Source: Bacteroidota bacterium
Lineage (GTDB): Bacteria; Bacteroidota; Bacteroidia; Flavobacteriales; Schleiferiaceae
DNA: 64,000 nucleotides
Reading direction: 5' to 3'
Assembly: GCA_024742495.1 (NCBI GenBank)
Contig: JANSYJ010000006.1
Coordinates: 1 to 64,000 of the forward strand
The position numbers and the translations under genes are program-made. This document shows, in pieces, positions 8,037-18,284 of this stretch. The notes below the pieces were generated by a model. It worked only from the letters and a program-made list of their open reading frames with translations. It searched no databases and was not told where the DNA came from. Within the stretch, counting starts at the first letter, position 1, and the number at the start of each line of letters is the position of its first letter.

Positions 8037-8944
8037 AAGTAGCGATTGATAATATTTGAATAGATACTATCTGGATTGGCATCAAAATCGGATAAATCAA
8101 TAAACTCATTGGCCTCTCCTTCTTCCATAGACTGTAGTTCTATTCCATTTCCCTTGCGTTCTAGCTCCCAATACGCACCACTCCAGCAACTTTCCAATAC
8201 ATAGTGCTTATTGCTTTTGTACACTGCGCTATGTTTTTCAAATTCAATGAGGTAGAGCCCAATTTCATAACCAGCGCCACATCTACCCATGGGGTTCCAG
8301 TTATTGCTCACATATTGATAGTGTAAGAGAATTTGATTGGAGCTTTTAGCGAGCACCGAATAGCCTCTTGCGGATAAGTCAAGTTCGTATAAATCTAGGC
8401 TGCGGCTTTCATTTAGCAAAAGGAACTCGCGGCGGAAAAACAATTTTTGTTCGTCAAATACCATTCGAAATTGCAGGCTATCCTCCCCTCTTAGAGCGCT
8501 ATACTTCCCATCTATAAATTGCAATTTCAATTCATCTGCTGCTAGCTCCAATGAATCTAAAGCATCTGCCAAGGCATAGCCTGGATATTCCCCGCTATAC
8601 ATCCTGTCATTATAATGATAGCGCATTTGATCAAAGGAATCTGATATGGCCTTCCCTTCATACAGCACAAATCCAGCATCGTAAAGCATTCCAGATATCC
8701 AGTGCTTGCTAGTATCATCTTTGTTTTGATACCAACCTTCTAAATCCAAGTAATTGCTATACATGTTTCGCTCCCCATCCGCTTCCAGATAAAATCTCAG
8801 TTGAACATCCTCCAAATACCCATCGAAAAAAGCAGCATTGTTTTCAATAAGCTCTACCCTCGGATACTCTCCCGCTTGCGCTTTCAATGCAGCATTGAGG
8901 CCCATAAGCACCAATAGAAGAGAACTAAATTTTGATAATTTCAC
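8033..8944 (-). CDS. Secreted protein of unknown function
   Basis: A 303-residue protein that I do not recognise. The N-terminus is a clear signal peptide (about 1-24, ending A-L-K-A-Q-A). The mature part is rich in Tyr, Asp, Glu and Leu, has cysteines only near residues 221 and 253 and no transmembrane segment, and reads like a soluble or surface beta-rich protein. It stands alone on the minus strand, convergent with the methyltransferase and divergent from the TonB receptor. A weak promoter-like TAGATTCG lies upstream on the minus strand. Confidence 0.75.
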   Translation of the reverse strand: MKLSKFSSLLLVLMGLNAALKAQAGEYPRVELIENNAAFFDGYLEDVQLRFYLEADGERNMYSNYLDLEGWYQNKDDTSKHWISGMLYDAGFVLYEGKAISDSFDQMRYHYNDRMYSGEYPGYALADALDSLELAADELKLQFIDGKYSALRGEDSLQFRMVFDEQKLFFRREFLLLNESRSLDLYELDLSARGYSVLAKSSNQILLHYQYVSNNWNPMGRCGAGYEIGLYLIEFEKHSAVYKSNKHYVLESCWSGAYWELERKGNGIELQSMEEGEANEFIDLSDFDANPDSIYSNIINRYF

Positions 8945-9106
8945 GGGAGTTAATTTGTGATTAATTGCGAATCTAAGGGCCTTTTAAGGATGGCCATATA
9001 CTATGTTTCTAAAATAACGTTTCTTAGGCAATTCATTAGACCTTCCAACTCAATGGGATTTGGAATCGTCTGATAAAAAGCAAAACATCAAACCAATCCT
9101 TTGTCA

Positions 9107-11440
9107 ATGCGTAAAATCCTTATTGGACTATTCCTAGCTATTGGTTCCTACCTCCAAGCACAAAGTAGTTTAACCTTAAGTGGATATGTGGAGGATGCTC
9201 TTTCCAAGGAGCGAATCATTGGGGTAAACATCTACATCGACGGCGAAACAATTGGCACTACCACCAATACCTTCGGTTTTTACAGTCTTAGTTTAGCTCC
9301 CGGCGAATACGAGCTCGTGGTTTCTTTCATCGGCTATAAAAGCATTCGCCAAAAATTAGTCCTTAAGGATGAAAACATCAATCTTGATTTCCAATTAGAG
9401 GAGGCCAGCGAAACATTAAATGAAGTCACCGTTACTGCAGAAGAAATGCAGGTTGAACGGGTTCAAATGAGTCAAATTCAATTGAATGTCACCGAAATTA
9501 AAAGGATACCCGCATTTCTGGGAGAAGTAGATATTATTAGGGCTATTCAACTTTTGCCCGGCGTTCAAAGTGGTAATGAAGGAAGCACCGGTTTTTATGT
9601 TCGCGGTGGCAGTCCCGACCAAAACCTTATTCTTTTAGATGGGGTACCCGTTTACAATGCCTCCCACCTTTTTGGCTTCTTCTCGGTTTTTAATGCTGAT
9701 GCCATCAAAAATGTAAACCTTACCAAAGGAGGCTTTCCCGCTCGTTTTGGTGGCCGTTTAAGTTCGGTCTTGGAAATTGATATGAAAGAGGGCAATATGC
9801 GTGAGTTCCATGGTGAGGGTTCCCTAGGTCTCATCAGCTCTAAGCTTACGCTTGAAGGGCCTATCTGGAAGGATAAAACCTCTTTTATTGTAAGCGGCAG
9901 GCGCACCTATTACGACATACTCGCGGCTCCCTTCATCCCGGAAGGACAAGAATTTGGTTACTATTTCGCAGATCTCAATGCCAAAATCAATCATGTCTTC
10001 TCCCGCAAGGATAGGCTGTATTTAAGCTATTACAATGGTATCGACGATTTTAGCTTTCGGGAAGAATATCAAAATGATCCTTTCTTTGGAGGAAGCGGTG
10101 AAGGTTATGATGAATCGGGTTTAGATTGGGGAAACCATACCGCAGCCTTGCGTTGGAACCATCTTTTTAACGACAAATTATTTAGTAATCTCACCGCAAC
10201 TTTTTCGCAGTATCGCTTTTCCATTGGCTTTGAAAGCTATTTTAAAGATGGAAATGATGTGAGTAGCAGTGGCTTTGAGTATTTCTCCCTTATTCGCGAT
10301 TATGGCCTTCGCTACGATTTGGAATACGCGCTTAATAATCAGCATCAATTGCGTTTTGGTGCCTCTTATACCAACCATACCTTTCGCCCTGGCGTGGCTC
10401 AAATTGAGGAGACTTTTGACGGGGAATCGGTGGATTCAATTCTCGATCTATCGCGCAGTGTATTTGCCAATGATTTATTTGTGTACCTGGAGGACGATTG
10501 GAAATTAGGCGATAAGTGGCGTATCAATTACGGTTTGCATTATTCCGCCTATTTCACCAACGACGATGCTTTCTACCACAACCTACAACCGCGCGTTTCT
10601 GCACGTTATCTGGTAAACGATGGCTTATCGCTTAAAGCGAGTTACGCCCTTATGAATCAATATGTTCACCTACTTTCTAATTCCGGTATTGGCTTGCCAA
10701 CCGATTTATGGGTAAGTTCTACCGATCGGGTTAAACCGCAAACTTCACAACAGTTGGCCATTGGCGCCACCACCAGCTTGTGGGGCAATAAATTTGAGTT
10801 TTCTGCCGAGTCTTATTATAAGTTGATGAACAACCTTATTGAATATAAAGAAGGAGCCAGTTTTATTTCCAATACCGATTGGCAGAATACCGTGGAAACC
10901 GATGGCGAAGGTGAGGCTTATGGATTGGAACTCCTTTTTAGGCGTAAGAAAGGAAAAACCACTGGTTGGGTGGGCTATACCTTGGCTTGGACCAATCGTC
11001 GCTTTAGTAATTTAAATGATGGAGATTGGTTTCCTTATCGCTACGATCGCCGGCATGATATATCGGTGGTTCTTAATCATCGATTTTCGGAAAAATTCGA
11101 TTTAGGTCTAACCTGGGTTTATGGAACTGGTAATTCCTTTACCGCACCAATTGCACAAATAATGCTGCAAAGCCCTTGGGGAGGGACCGAAACATTTGAT
11201 CGTTTTAGTGATCGTAATGGTTTAAGAATGCCCGCCTACCATCGTTTAGACCTTGGTTTTAACTGGCATAAAAAAACCAAATGGGGTCAAAGGACCTGGA
11301 ATATTTCGGTTTACAATGCCTATTCCCGTCAAAACCCCTTCTTCCTTTATTTAAGTCAGAATTCCAATGGCGAGCGAAGAATCAACCAAGTTAGCCTCTT
11401 CCCTATTATTCCTTCTATTTCTTACCAATTCAAGTTTTAA
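9107..11440 (+). CDS. TonB-dependent receptor with carboxypeptidase-like regulatory domain
   Basis: An outer-membrane active transporter. The signal peptide covers about 1-18. A CarboxypepD_reg-like beta-sandwich follows (about 22-105, L-S-G-Y-V-E-D through I-N-L-D-F-Q-L-E), then the plug domain (about 115-225, with G-V-Q-S-G-N-E-G-S-T-G-F-Y-V-R-G-G and I-L-L-D-G-V-P-V-Y) and a 22-strand barrel ending in Q-F-K-F. A TTG two codons upstream is possible, but the ATG at 9107 gives a normal signal peptide (777 residues). The next gene encodes a DUF4249 lipoprotein one base beyond the stop, a standard Bacteroidota pairing. The ligand is unknown. Confidence 0.93.
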   Translation: MRKILIGLFLAIGSYLQAQSSLTLSGYVEDALSKERIIGVNIYIDGETIGTTTNTFGFYSLSLAPGEYELVVSFIGYKSIRQKLVLKDENINLDFQLEEASETLNEVTVTAEEMQVERVQMSQIQLNVTEIKRIPAFLGEVDIIRAIQLLPGVQSGNEGSTGFYVRGGSPDQNLILLDGVPVYNASHLFGFFSVFNADAIKNVNLTKGGFPARFGGRLSSVLEIDMKEGNMREFHGEGSLGLISSKLTLEGPIWKDKTSFIVSGRRTYYDILAAPFIPEGQEFGYYFADLNAKINHVFSRKDRLYLSYYNGIDDFSFREEYQNDPFFGGSGEGYDESGLDWGNHTAALRWNHLFNDKLFSNLTATFSQYRFSIGFESYFKDGNDVSSSGFEYFSLIRDYGLRYDLEYALNNQHQLRFGASYTNHTFRPGVAQIEETFDGESVDSILDLSRSVFANDLFVYLEDDWKLGDKWRINYGLHYSAYFTNDDAFYHNLQPRVSARYLVNDGLSLKASYALMNQYVHLLSNSGIGLPTDLWVSSTDRVKPQTSQQLAIGATTSLWGNKFEFSAESYYKLMNNLIEYKEGASFISNTDWQNTVETDGEGEAYGLELLFRRKKGKTTGWVGYTLAWTNRRFSNLNDGDWFPYRYDRRHDISVVLNHRFSEKFDLGLTWVYGTGNSFTAPIAQIMLQSPWGGTETFDRFSDRNGLRMPAYHRLDLGFNWHKKTKWGQRTWNISVYNAYSRQNPFFLYLSQNSNGERRINQVSLFPIIPSISYQFKF

Positions 11441-11441
11441 G

Positions 11442-12305
11442 ATGAAAAAGTTAGTATTTCCTCTGGCCCTATTTGCCTTTATAGCTTGCGAAAAAGAGAT
11501 TGATTTTGAAATTCCTGATCCCGGTAAGAAAGTGGTGATAGAAACCAAAATTGAAGCTGGTGAAGCGATAGAAATGTTTTTAAGTGAGTCGGTGTATTCC
11601 CTTTCGGCGGAAGATCCCAGCAGCAGGGATGACTTTGAAGCATTCTTGTATAGCGATGAGCCTGGCAGCCCCTTTCAATTTACGGTTGAGCCTTTTAGCA
11701 GCTGGAACGAGCCACGATTTGTATATCGCTTAAACCGCAACTTAGCAGCTGGTCAAAACTATCGGATAGTGGTACGTTCCAACGATTTACCGGAAGCCAG
11801 CGTAGATGAGCGCATACCAAGCTTGGTTGAAATTGACCAAGTTCAATACGATAGCATCACTAAAGAATTTAATATCACCTTTAAGGATAATGCTGCAACT
11901 AAAGATTATTACCGCATTACTGTGACTGAACTTAGCCCAGGTGAACCAAGCTTAATTTATTCTTCCATCGATTTGGGATTGGAGTTTTTCGGCTTTAGTG
12001 ATTTCTTTGGTGAAGATGAATTAGATGGTCGTCAGTATGGTGCCGAAAGCTTCCTACCCGATGTTTCCTTTAATGGGCAAAACCGCAGTGTCAAGGTGAG
12101 GATAGAGCAGCCCGCTAATGTTCCCTTTGTTCAGATTAATCTCCATCACATTTCCGAAAGCTACTACCGTCATGAGCTTACTAAAAATGCTTATCAATCG
12201 GGTGGTGATTTATTTAGTGAACCGGTGCAGATATTCTCCAATGTGAACAATGGCTATGGCATCATGGCTACCTCGGTAAAAGATTCAGCCCGAGTTCGTT
12301 TCTAG
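11442..12305 (+). CDS. DUF4249-family lipoprotein
   Basis: A 287-residue lipoprotein with a lipobox F-I-A-C at about 13-16 (M-K-K-L-V-F-P-L-A-L start). DUF4249 proteins are encoded beside TonB receptors and are thought to act with them at the outer membrane, though their role is not established. The open frame extends upstream into the receptor gene, but the ATG one base past the receptor's TAA gives the proper signal peptide. The sequence ends in A-R-V-R-F. Confidence 0.85.
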   Translation: MKKLVFPLALFAFIACEKEIDFEIPDPGKKVVIETKIEAGEAIEMFLSESVYSLSAEDPSSRDDFEAFLYSDEPGSPFQFTVEPFSSWNEPRFVYRLNRNLAAGQNYRIVVRSNDLPEASVDERIPSLVEIDQVQYDSITKEFNITFKDNAATKDYYRITVTELSPGEPSLIYSSIDLGLEFFGFSDFFGEDELDGRQYGAESFLPDVSFNGQNRSVKVRIEQPANVPFVQINLHHISESYYRHELTKNAYQSGGDLFSEPVQIFSNVNNGYGIMATSVKDSARVRF

Positions 12306-12411
12306 CAGGTGCTGTTTGAGCAAGGCTTTAAGCGCTCAATCTTAAAAAGCTGTCCTCCTTAAAATGTTAATTAACCATTTCCTAAGAAGGCGAGCCGCGC
12401 AATAATGTTCT

Positions 12412-12419
12412 TATTTTTG
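12412..12419 (+). promoter_or_regulatory. -7 promoter box of the ftsK operon
   Basis: TATTTTTG matches TAnnTTTG and lies 16 bases before the ftsK ATG. No convincing -33 element was found. The 130-base gap before ftsK also contains a weak inverted repeat TTGAGC/GCTCAA (12316-12339). Confidence 0.5.
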
Positions 12420-12435
12420 CGCTTGCGACAAGACT

Positions 12436-14958
12436 ATGGCCAAAAAGAAAGCAAGCAAGGCAAGCCCAAGGAGCAAGCGTAAAAGCACCAAGATTAAAAC
12501 CCCAAACTGGGGTGAGCTGCTGCGCAATCCTACCTATCACCTGGTATTAGGATTGTTTTTAATCAGCTTGGCACTTTACCTAGGCGGAGCTTTTATTTCT
12601 TACTTAGCGCATTGGTCGCAGGATCAAAGCATTGTTGGTCAAAGCTATCAAGAGGTTTTAGCCTTACCTGAGGTAGAAGCACGCAATAGCTTGGGGAAAA
12701 TTGGAGCAGGCTTAGCCCATCAGTTTATTCACCTTTGGTTTGGACTAGCGGCCTTTATCATCCCCTGGTTTTTAATTCTTGTTGGTGTTCGCCTAAGTTT
12801 AAAGGTGAGTCTGAGTCCCTTGCGTCGTGGATTGGCCTCTTGTTTATTCCTTTTAATTTGGATTCCTGCAACTTTTGCATTTCTTGTTCCCTCCAGTTCA
12901 TTCTTATCCGGCGCTTCTGGGTTTTTCTATGAGCGTTGGTTGGGCAGTTTAGCCGGACCTTTTGGAACCCTGCTCATTTTAATCTCCAGTTTACTAATAT
13001 TTTTAGCCATCCGCTTTCGCTGGACAGCTGAAAAACTACAGAGCTTCTTTCAAAAATTTAGCCGACCAAAAGCCAAAGAACTGGAAGATGAAATGGAGGA
13101 ACCCATCAAGGAGGCGGCCTCAATTATGGATTCCAATCCCGCAAACAACAGCGATGAAATTATAGCTTCATCCGATGAAATTCATTTAGAGGAAGCTGCT
13201 GATAAAACAGAAGAAGCATCATTAGAATTCGAATTAAAAGAGGATCCGGAAATCAAAAAGGACGATCCTTCTACCGATAGTGATTTTGAGATTGAACTCA
13301 ATACCGAGCCAGAGCCAAAAGAGCAAGTTCCGGAAGAGACAAGTCCCGAAATCAAAGCCGATTTTGAAATTGAGAAAAAGGAAGAGGAAGAATCTCTTAG
13401 TGCCAAGGAGCTCAATCGCAAGGTAAAAGACTTTGGACCTTATGATCCAACCTTAGACCTATCAAAATTTAAACTCCCCACTTTAGATCTTCTTAGAGAT
13501 TACGGCTCCACTAATATCACCATTAATGAGGCGGAGTTAGCAGAAAACAAGAATAAAATTGTGGAAACCCTCAACAACTATAAGATTGAGATTTCCAAGA
13601 TTAAAGCCACCATTGGGCCTACCGTAACTCTTTATGAAATTGTTCCAGCTCCCGGGGTTCGCATTTCTAAAATTAAAAACTTAGAAGACGATATTGCTCT
13701 TTCCCTCAGTGCCCTGGGCATTCGTATTATCGCTCCTATTCCTGGGCGCGGCACCATTGGTATTGAAGTGCCAAGCACCAATCCGCAAATGGTACCGATG
13801 CGCAATTTGGTGGCGGGAGAAAAATTTCAAGAAAGCGATATGGAGCTTCCAATCGTTTTTGGTAAAACCATTAGCAATGAAACATTTGTTACCGATTTAG
13901 CTAAGATGCCTCACCTCCTCATGGCAGGTGCTACAGGCCAAGGTAAGTCGGTAGGGCTTAATGTGATCCTAACTTCTTTACTCTATAAAAAGCATCCTTC
14001 CCAAGTAAAATTTGTGTTGGTGGACCCCAAAAAAGTTGAGCTCACCCTCTTTAATAAGATTGAAAGACATTACCTCGCAAAATTACCCGATACCGAGGAT
14101 GCCATCATCACCGATACCACCAAGGTTGTGCATACCTTAAACTCGCTCTGTATTGAAATGGACGATCGCTACGAGCTGCTTAAAAATGCGATGGTGCGAA
14201 ATATTAAGGAGTACAATGCGAAGTTTATTGACCGTCGTTTAAACCCCGAAGAAGGTCACCGCTATTTACCTTATATCGTTTTGGTAATTGATGAGTTTGC
14301 CGATTTAATTATGACCGCCGGTAAGGAAGTAGAAACGCCAATAGCACGATTGGCGCAGCTCGCTCGAGCCATTGGTATACATTTAATTGTGGCAACTCAA
14401 AGACCTTCGGTAAACGTTATTACGGGTATTATAAAAGCAAACTTCCCTGCCAGGGCTGCCTTTCGCGTAACCTCCAAAATTGATTCCCGTACTATTCTCG
14501 ATGCAGGTGGAGCAGAGCAATTAATTGGAAAAGGAGATATGCTCTTAAGTCAAGGCTCGGATTTAATCCGCCTCCAATGTGCTTTTGTAGATACCCCAGA
14601 AGTAGAAAAGATTACCGATTATATCGGCGAACAAAGAGCTTATCCCGAGGCCTATCAGCTGCCGGAGTATAAAGGGGCCGATGAAGATGGAAATGTTGGT
14701 GTTGATTTAATGGACCCTTCGGAGAGAGATAAACTCTTTGAAGATGCTGCGCGTTTAGTAGTGCAATCGCAGCAGGGTTCCACCTCCATGCTTCAACGTA
14801 AGTTAAAACTAGGATATAACCGTGCCGGGAGAATAGTTGACCAATTAGAGGCCGCTGGAATTATTGGACCTTTTGAAGGTTCCAAAGCCCGAGAGGTTTT
14901 AATGCCGGATGAATATGCTCTGGAACAGTTATTGAATCACGAGAAGAATAAAGAATAA
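12436..14958 (+). CDS. ftsK: FtsK/SpoIIIE-family DNA translocase
   Basis: A septum-anchored ATP-driven DNA pump that clears chromosome ends during division. The 840 residues comprise a basic N-terminus (Lys-rich 1-23), four membrane helices (about 33-200), an acidic Glu/Asp/Ser-rich linker (about 215-330), the alpha/beta motor with Walker A G-A-T-G-Q-G-K-S at 498-505 and Walker B V-L-V-I-D-E-F-A-D-L near 613-624, and a C-terminal winged-helix gamma domain (L-Q-R-K-L-K-L-G-Y-N-R-A-G-R) that reads polar sequences. It is first in a tight operon with lolA and lptF/G. Confidence 0.97.
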   Translation: MAKKKASKASPRSKRKSTKIKTPNWGELLRNPTYHLVLGLFLISLALYLGGAFISYLAHWSQDQSIVGQSYQEVLALPEVEARNSLGKIGAGLAHQFIHLWFGLAAFIIPWFLILVGVRLSLKVSLSPLRRGLASCLFLLIWIPATFAFLVPSSSFLSGASGFFYERWLGSLAGPFGTLLILISSLLIFLAIRFRWTAEKLQSFFQKFSRPKAKELEDEMEEPIKEAASIMDSNPANNSDEIIASSDEIHLEEAADKTEEASLEFELKEDPEIKKDDPSTDSDFEIELNTEPEPKEQVPEETSPEIKADFEIEKKEEEESLSAKELNRKVKDFGPYDPTLDLSKFKLPTLDLLRDYGSTNITINEAELAENKNKIVETLNNYKIEISKIKATIGPTVTLYEIVPAPGVRISKIKNLEDDIALSLSALGIRIIAPIPGRGTIGIEVPSTNPQMVPMRNLVAGEKFQESDMELPIVFGKTISNETFVTDLAKMPHLLMAGATGQGKSVGLNVILTSLLYKKHPSQVKFVLVDPKKVELTLFNKIERHYLAKLPDTEDAIITDTTKVVHTLNSLCIEMDDRYELLKNAMVRNIKEYNAKFIDRRLNPEEGHRYLPYIVLVIDEFADLIMTAGKEVETPIARLAQLARAIGIHLIVATQRPSVNVITGIIKANFPARAAFRVTSKIDSRTILDAGGAEQLIGKGDMLLSQGSDLIRLQCAFVDTPEVEKITDYIGEQRAYPEAYQLPEYKGADEDGNVGVDLMDPSERDKLFEDAARLVVQSQQGSTSMLQRKLKLGYNRAGRIVDQLEAAGIIGPFEGSKAREVLMPDEYALEQLLNHEKNKE

Positions 14959-14962
14959 GATT

Positions 14963-15601
14963 ATGAGAAAGCTCTTCCCTATTATAGTTGCTGCCTTATG
15001 TGCCCAGGTTCTGCTCGCACAAAGTAATAAAGAGGCAAAGGCCCTTTTACAGGAATCCTCCCAAACCATGAAAGCCTATCCCGCCATGGAGATTGGCTTC
15101 ACTTATACCATGGAGAATAATCGAGTGGATCCTCCCATCATTCAGAAACAAGAAGGAACCTTGGCCCTTAAAGGTGAAGATTATCGCTTAAAAACACCAA
15201 TGCTTGAGCAATTGAGAGTGGGCACTAAACTTTACAATATTTTGCATGAAGACGAGGAAGTGCAAATTAGCGAATACGAGGAAGAGGAAATGGGAATGAG
15301 TCCGGCGCGCCTACTGAGCTTCTACGAAAAAGGGTATAGCTACAAAATGGGAGGCAGCGAAACCATTAATGGCAAAAAGATCACTTACGTTATTTTAAAG
15401 CCCATAGCCAGCGAGGAGATTGATAAGATTATGATTGGCATCGTGGCGAATACCAAGGAAGTTTATTCCATGAAGCAATGGGGAACCAATGGAACCGTTA
15501 CTACCTTAATTGTAAACTCCATCACAAAAAACGCTAAGTGGCCTGCTAATCAGTTTCAGTTTAAAAAAAGTGATTTTGCCGACTACTACATTTCCGAGTA
15601 A
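14963..15601 (+). CDS. lolA: LolA-like outer-membrane lipoprotein carrier
   Basis: A 212-residue periplasmic protein of the LolA fold, which carries lipoproteins from the inner-membrane LolCDE complex to the outer membrane. A signal peptide covers about 1-19 (ending V-L-L-A-Q). The family pattern is visible in the repeated beta-strand residues G-T-L-A-L-K-G-E-D-Y-R-L around residues 70-82. It starts five bases after ftsK and its TAA directly abuts the next ATG. Bacteroidota commonly place lolA after ftsK, which supports the call more than sequence similarity does. Confidence 0.85.
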   Translation: MRKLFPIIVAALCAQVLLAQSNKEAKALLQESSQTMKAYPAMEIGFTYTMENNRVDPPIIQKQEGTLALKGEDYRLKTPMLEQLRVGTKLYNILHEDEEVQISEYEEEEMGMSPARLLSFYEKGYSYKMGGSETINGKKITYVILKPIASEEIDKIMIGIVANTKEVYSMKQWGTNGTVTTLIVNSITKNAKWPANQFQFKKSDFADYYISE

Positions 15602-17083
15602 ATGAAAATTCTCGACCGCTTTGTTCTAAAATCATTCTTCCGACCATTTCTCATCACCTTCTTTGTGATGGTGCTTTTCCTTTTGATGCAATTCGTTTGG
15701 AAGTACATTGATGATTTGGTTGGTCGTGGAGTGGAGTGGTATTATATAGCTGAATTACTTTTTTATACCTCCGCTACCCTAGTGCCAATGGCCTTGCCCC
15801 TGGCGGTATTGCTAAGCTCTATTATGGTATTGGGGACCTTGGGAGAGAATTACGAAATGGCCGCCTTAAAATCATCGGGCCTCAGCCTGATGCGGGTTAT
15901 GCGACCGCTTTTGGGTTTTGTACTTATACTTTCGGTTGCGGCCTTTTTATTTGCTAATTACGTTATTCCCGTCGCCAACCTTCACAGCGAAAATCTCCGT
16001 CGCAATATTTCCAATAAAAAACCAGCCCTTAGCATCCGTCCCGGTATTTTCTATACTGGTATTGCAGGTTATAGCATTAAAGTTTCCGATAAATACGGTC
16101 CTAATCAAAACCTTTTGGATGAAATTTTAATTTACGATCATACCCAGAACAATGGGAATATGAAGGTGATTATTGCCGACAGCGGCAAAATGAAGGTTAC
16201 TGATAATGAGCAGTTTTTAGAAATTACCCTTTACGATGGCCATAGTTACGAGGATATGGTTCCCAAGAAAAGGAAGGATCGCGATAATAAACCCTTCATC
16301 AGATCTGATTTTAAAGAAAGTCTTATCCGTTTTAATCTGATCGACTTTCAAAGCGATGACCTTCGTAAAACAGGACAAAAGGAATTCGACATGTTAAACG
16401 TGAGGCAGTTGAATGAAGTGGTCGATAGCTTGCATCAAAGTTTAGATGAGCTTCAAACTGACTTCGCTCGCCAAATGGTGGATAAGTACGCCCAGCGTGA
16501 ACTTTACCGCACCGATTTAGATGATAAAGAAGGAATAGATACCATTCAATTAGATACGGCTGGAGCCATTGCTAATATGAGTGAAAATCTTCTAGATAAT
16601 TTTGATATTGAAGAACGCAGCCGTATCCTACAAAATAGCACTCGCATTGCTCGAGGAAATCGCGCCTATTTTACTAATGCCAGTGCCCAATACAACTGGC
16701 GCAAAATTGTTATTACCCGCCACGTTTTAGAATGGCAAAAGAAGTTTTCCAGCTCCTTTTCGGTGATTGTCCTCTTTTTTATTGGGGCTCCGCTTGGCGC
16801 GATTATTCGCAAAGGCGGAATGGGGATGCCGGTGGTAGTAAGTGTATTCATCTTTATCGTGCATCACGTAACCAATTTCAGTTTCGAGAAATTAGGTCGC
16901 TTTATGTTATGGACGCCCTTTGAGGCCATGTGGACAGCCAACCTTATACTCCTTCCTATAGGGTTTTGGCTTACTTATAAATCGGCTACCGATTCGGTTA
17001 TCTTTAATATGGAACTTTATATGAAACCTTTTCAAAAAGTATCGGCTTTATTTGAAAAGCGATTCAAGAAGAAGCAAGCTTGA
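15602..17083 (+). CDS. LptF/LptG-family permease
   Basis: An inner-membrane permease of the lipopolysaccharide export ABC transporter LptB2FG. The 493 residues show membrane helices near the N-terminus (about 12-35, 50-80, 98-125) and C-terminus (about 385-480), with a long periplasmic beta-jellyroll between. F-V-L-K-S-F-F-R-P-F at the start is typical. Whether it corresponds to LptF or LptG cannot be decided, so no symbol is given. It begins directly after the lolA stop (TAAATG), and its own TGA overlaps the TTG start of the glycosyltransferase. Confidence 0.92.
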   Translation: MKILDRFVLKSFFRPFLITFFVMVLFLLMQFVWKYIDDLVGRGVEWYYIAELLFYTSATLVPMALPLAVLLSSIMVLGTLGENYEMAALKSSGLSLMRVMRPLLGFVLILSVAAFLFANYVIPVANLHSENLRRNISNKKPALSIRPGIFYTGIAGYSIKVSDKYGPNQNLLDEILIYDHTQNNGNMKVIIADSGKMKVTDNEQFLEITLYDGHSYEDMVPKKRKDRDNKPFIRSDFKESLIRFNLIDFQSDDLRKTGQKEFDMLNVRQLNEVVDSLHQSLDELQTDFARQMVDKYAQRELYRTDLDDKEGIDTIQLDTAGAIANMSENLLDNFDIEERSRILQNSTRIARGNRAYFTNASAQYNWRKIVITRHVLEWQKKFSSSFSVIVLFFIGAPLGAIIRKGGMGMPVVVSVFIFIVHHVTNFSFEKLGRFMLWTPFEAMWTANLILLPIGFWLTYKSATDSVIFNMELYMKPFQKVSALFEKRFKKKQA

Positions 17084-18276
17084 AAGTCTTAATACTTTGC
17101 AATAAAGTCCCCTACCCCGCCAATGATGGCAGCAGTATTGCTATGCGCTCCATAGCTGAAGCCTTGCGTTTAAATGAAACTCAGGTGCATATTTTGGCTC
17201 TGAATACCAAGAAGCACCATCGCCCCAGCAAACAAATTGAAAAGCATAAACCCGATACTATTGTTCTCGAGCATTTTGAGGTAGATACCGATGTAAAAGT
17301 GACTACCGCACTTGCTAATTTATTTACGACAAAGCCTTACCATGTATCGCGCTTTTATCAAAAGCCCTTGGCCGAACGCTTACAGAAATTGCTCTCCCAA
17401 GTAAAATTCGATATCATTCAGTTGGAAGGCTTAAGCATGGCGGTTTACCTACCCTTGATCCGCAAATGCAGCAAAGCTTCCGTCGTAATTAGAGGACATA
17501 ATATTGAATATCAAATTTGGCAGCGTCATATTGCACATGAGGAGAACTGGCTTAAAAGGCTATACCTCAAAATTCAAAATCGCCGTCTCGAGAAATTTGA
17601 GAAACAAAGCTTGGAAGCGGCAGATGCCAATGTTTTTATCAGTCCTCAAGATCAAGCTTTGTATCGCAATTGGGGTGGTCGCAGTATTAATACCGTTGTT
17701 CCCTGTGGTTTATCTAAAGAGGAACATCCACCTATTAGTGGATTCCAAGCCAAATACGATCTTGTTCATTTAGCCAGTTTCGATTGGCTTCCCAATAAGC
17801 AAGGGGCCGCTTGGTTTTTAAAGGAAGTTTGGCCCTTAATTCTTGAAGCGAGACCCAACACTACCCTTGGCTTGGGTGGCCGGGATATGCCCAAAGAATT
17901 TTTAGAGCAAAGCAATAATCAGCTATGGCTTTACCCAATAGTTGAAGATGCTCGAGACTTCCTCGCCCATGGGAAAATTGCGCTAGTGCCTTTGCTAGCA
18001 GGAAGTGGCATGCGCATTAAATTATTAGAGCTATTGGCTTGGGGAATGCCTACTGTTAGCACCACCATTGGAGCTGAAGGAATACCCATTTCCAATTACC
18101 AAGAAGGAATTTTAGCCGATGATCCCGAAGGCTTTGCCGCAGCAGTGATATATTTGCTGGATGGCACAGAAGCCCGAAAAGAAATGCAAATGAAGGCGCG
18201 TAGCTTCTTTGAAGAAAAATTTGACAATCGTCGCTTGGGGAAAGATCTCTTGAGTTTTTACCAGACCTTAATTTAA
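17080..18276 (+). CDS. Glycosyltransferase, GT-B fold (GT4-like)
   Basis: A 398-residue sugar-nucleotide-dependent transferase of the GT-B type. The N-terminal domain begins K-V-L-I-L-C-N-K-V-P-Y-P-A-N-D-G-S-S and the C-terminal domain has the E-x7-E-like region G-S-G-M-R-I-K-L-L-E-L-L-A-W-G-M-P (about 310-326). The start is TTG, overlapping the upstream TGA (TTGA); there is no ATG nearby, so the unusual start is well supported. Its place after an LPS-export permease suggests a role in cell-surface glycan assembly. The substrate is unknown. Confidence 0.88.
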   Translation: MKVLILCNKVPYPANDGSSIAMRSIAEALRLNETQVHILALNTKKHHRPSKQIEKHKPDTIVLEHFEVDTDVKVTTALANLFTTKPYHVSRFYQKPLAERLQKLLSQVKFDIIQLEGLSMAVYLPLIRKCSKASVVIRGHNIEYQIWQRHIAHEENWLKRLYLKIQNRRLEKFEKQSLEAADANVFISPQDQALYRNWGGRSINTVVPCGLSKEEHPPISGFQAKYDLVHLASFDWLPNKQGAAWFLKEVWPLILEARPNTTLGLGGRDMPKEFLEQSNNQLWLYPIVEDARDFLAHGKIALVPLLAGSGMRIKLLELLAWGMPTVSTTIGAEGIPISNYQEGILADDPEGFAAAVIYLLDGTEARKEMQMKARSFFEEKFDNRRLGKDLLSFYQTLI

Positions 18277-18284
18277 GCGGTAAG

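Noticed and set aside
9416-10402. Minus-strand reading frames inside the TonB receptor gene
   Set aside because: They are shadows of the well-supported receptor and lack start signals and protein-like composition.
13182-13421. Minus-strand Ser-rich reading frame inside ftsK
   Set aside because: It is the complement of the Glu/Asp-rich linker of FtsK and has no features of a real gene.
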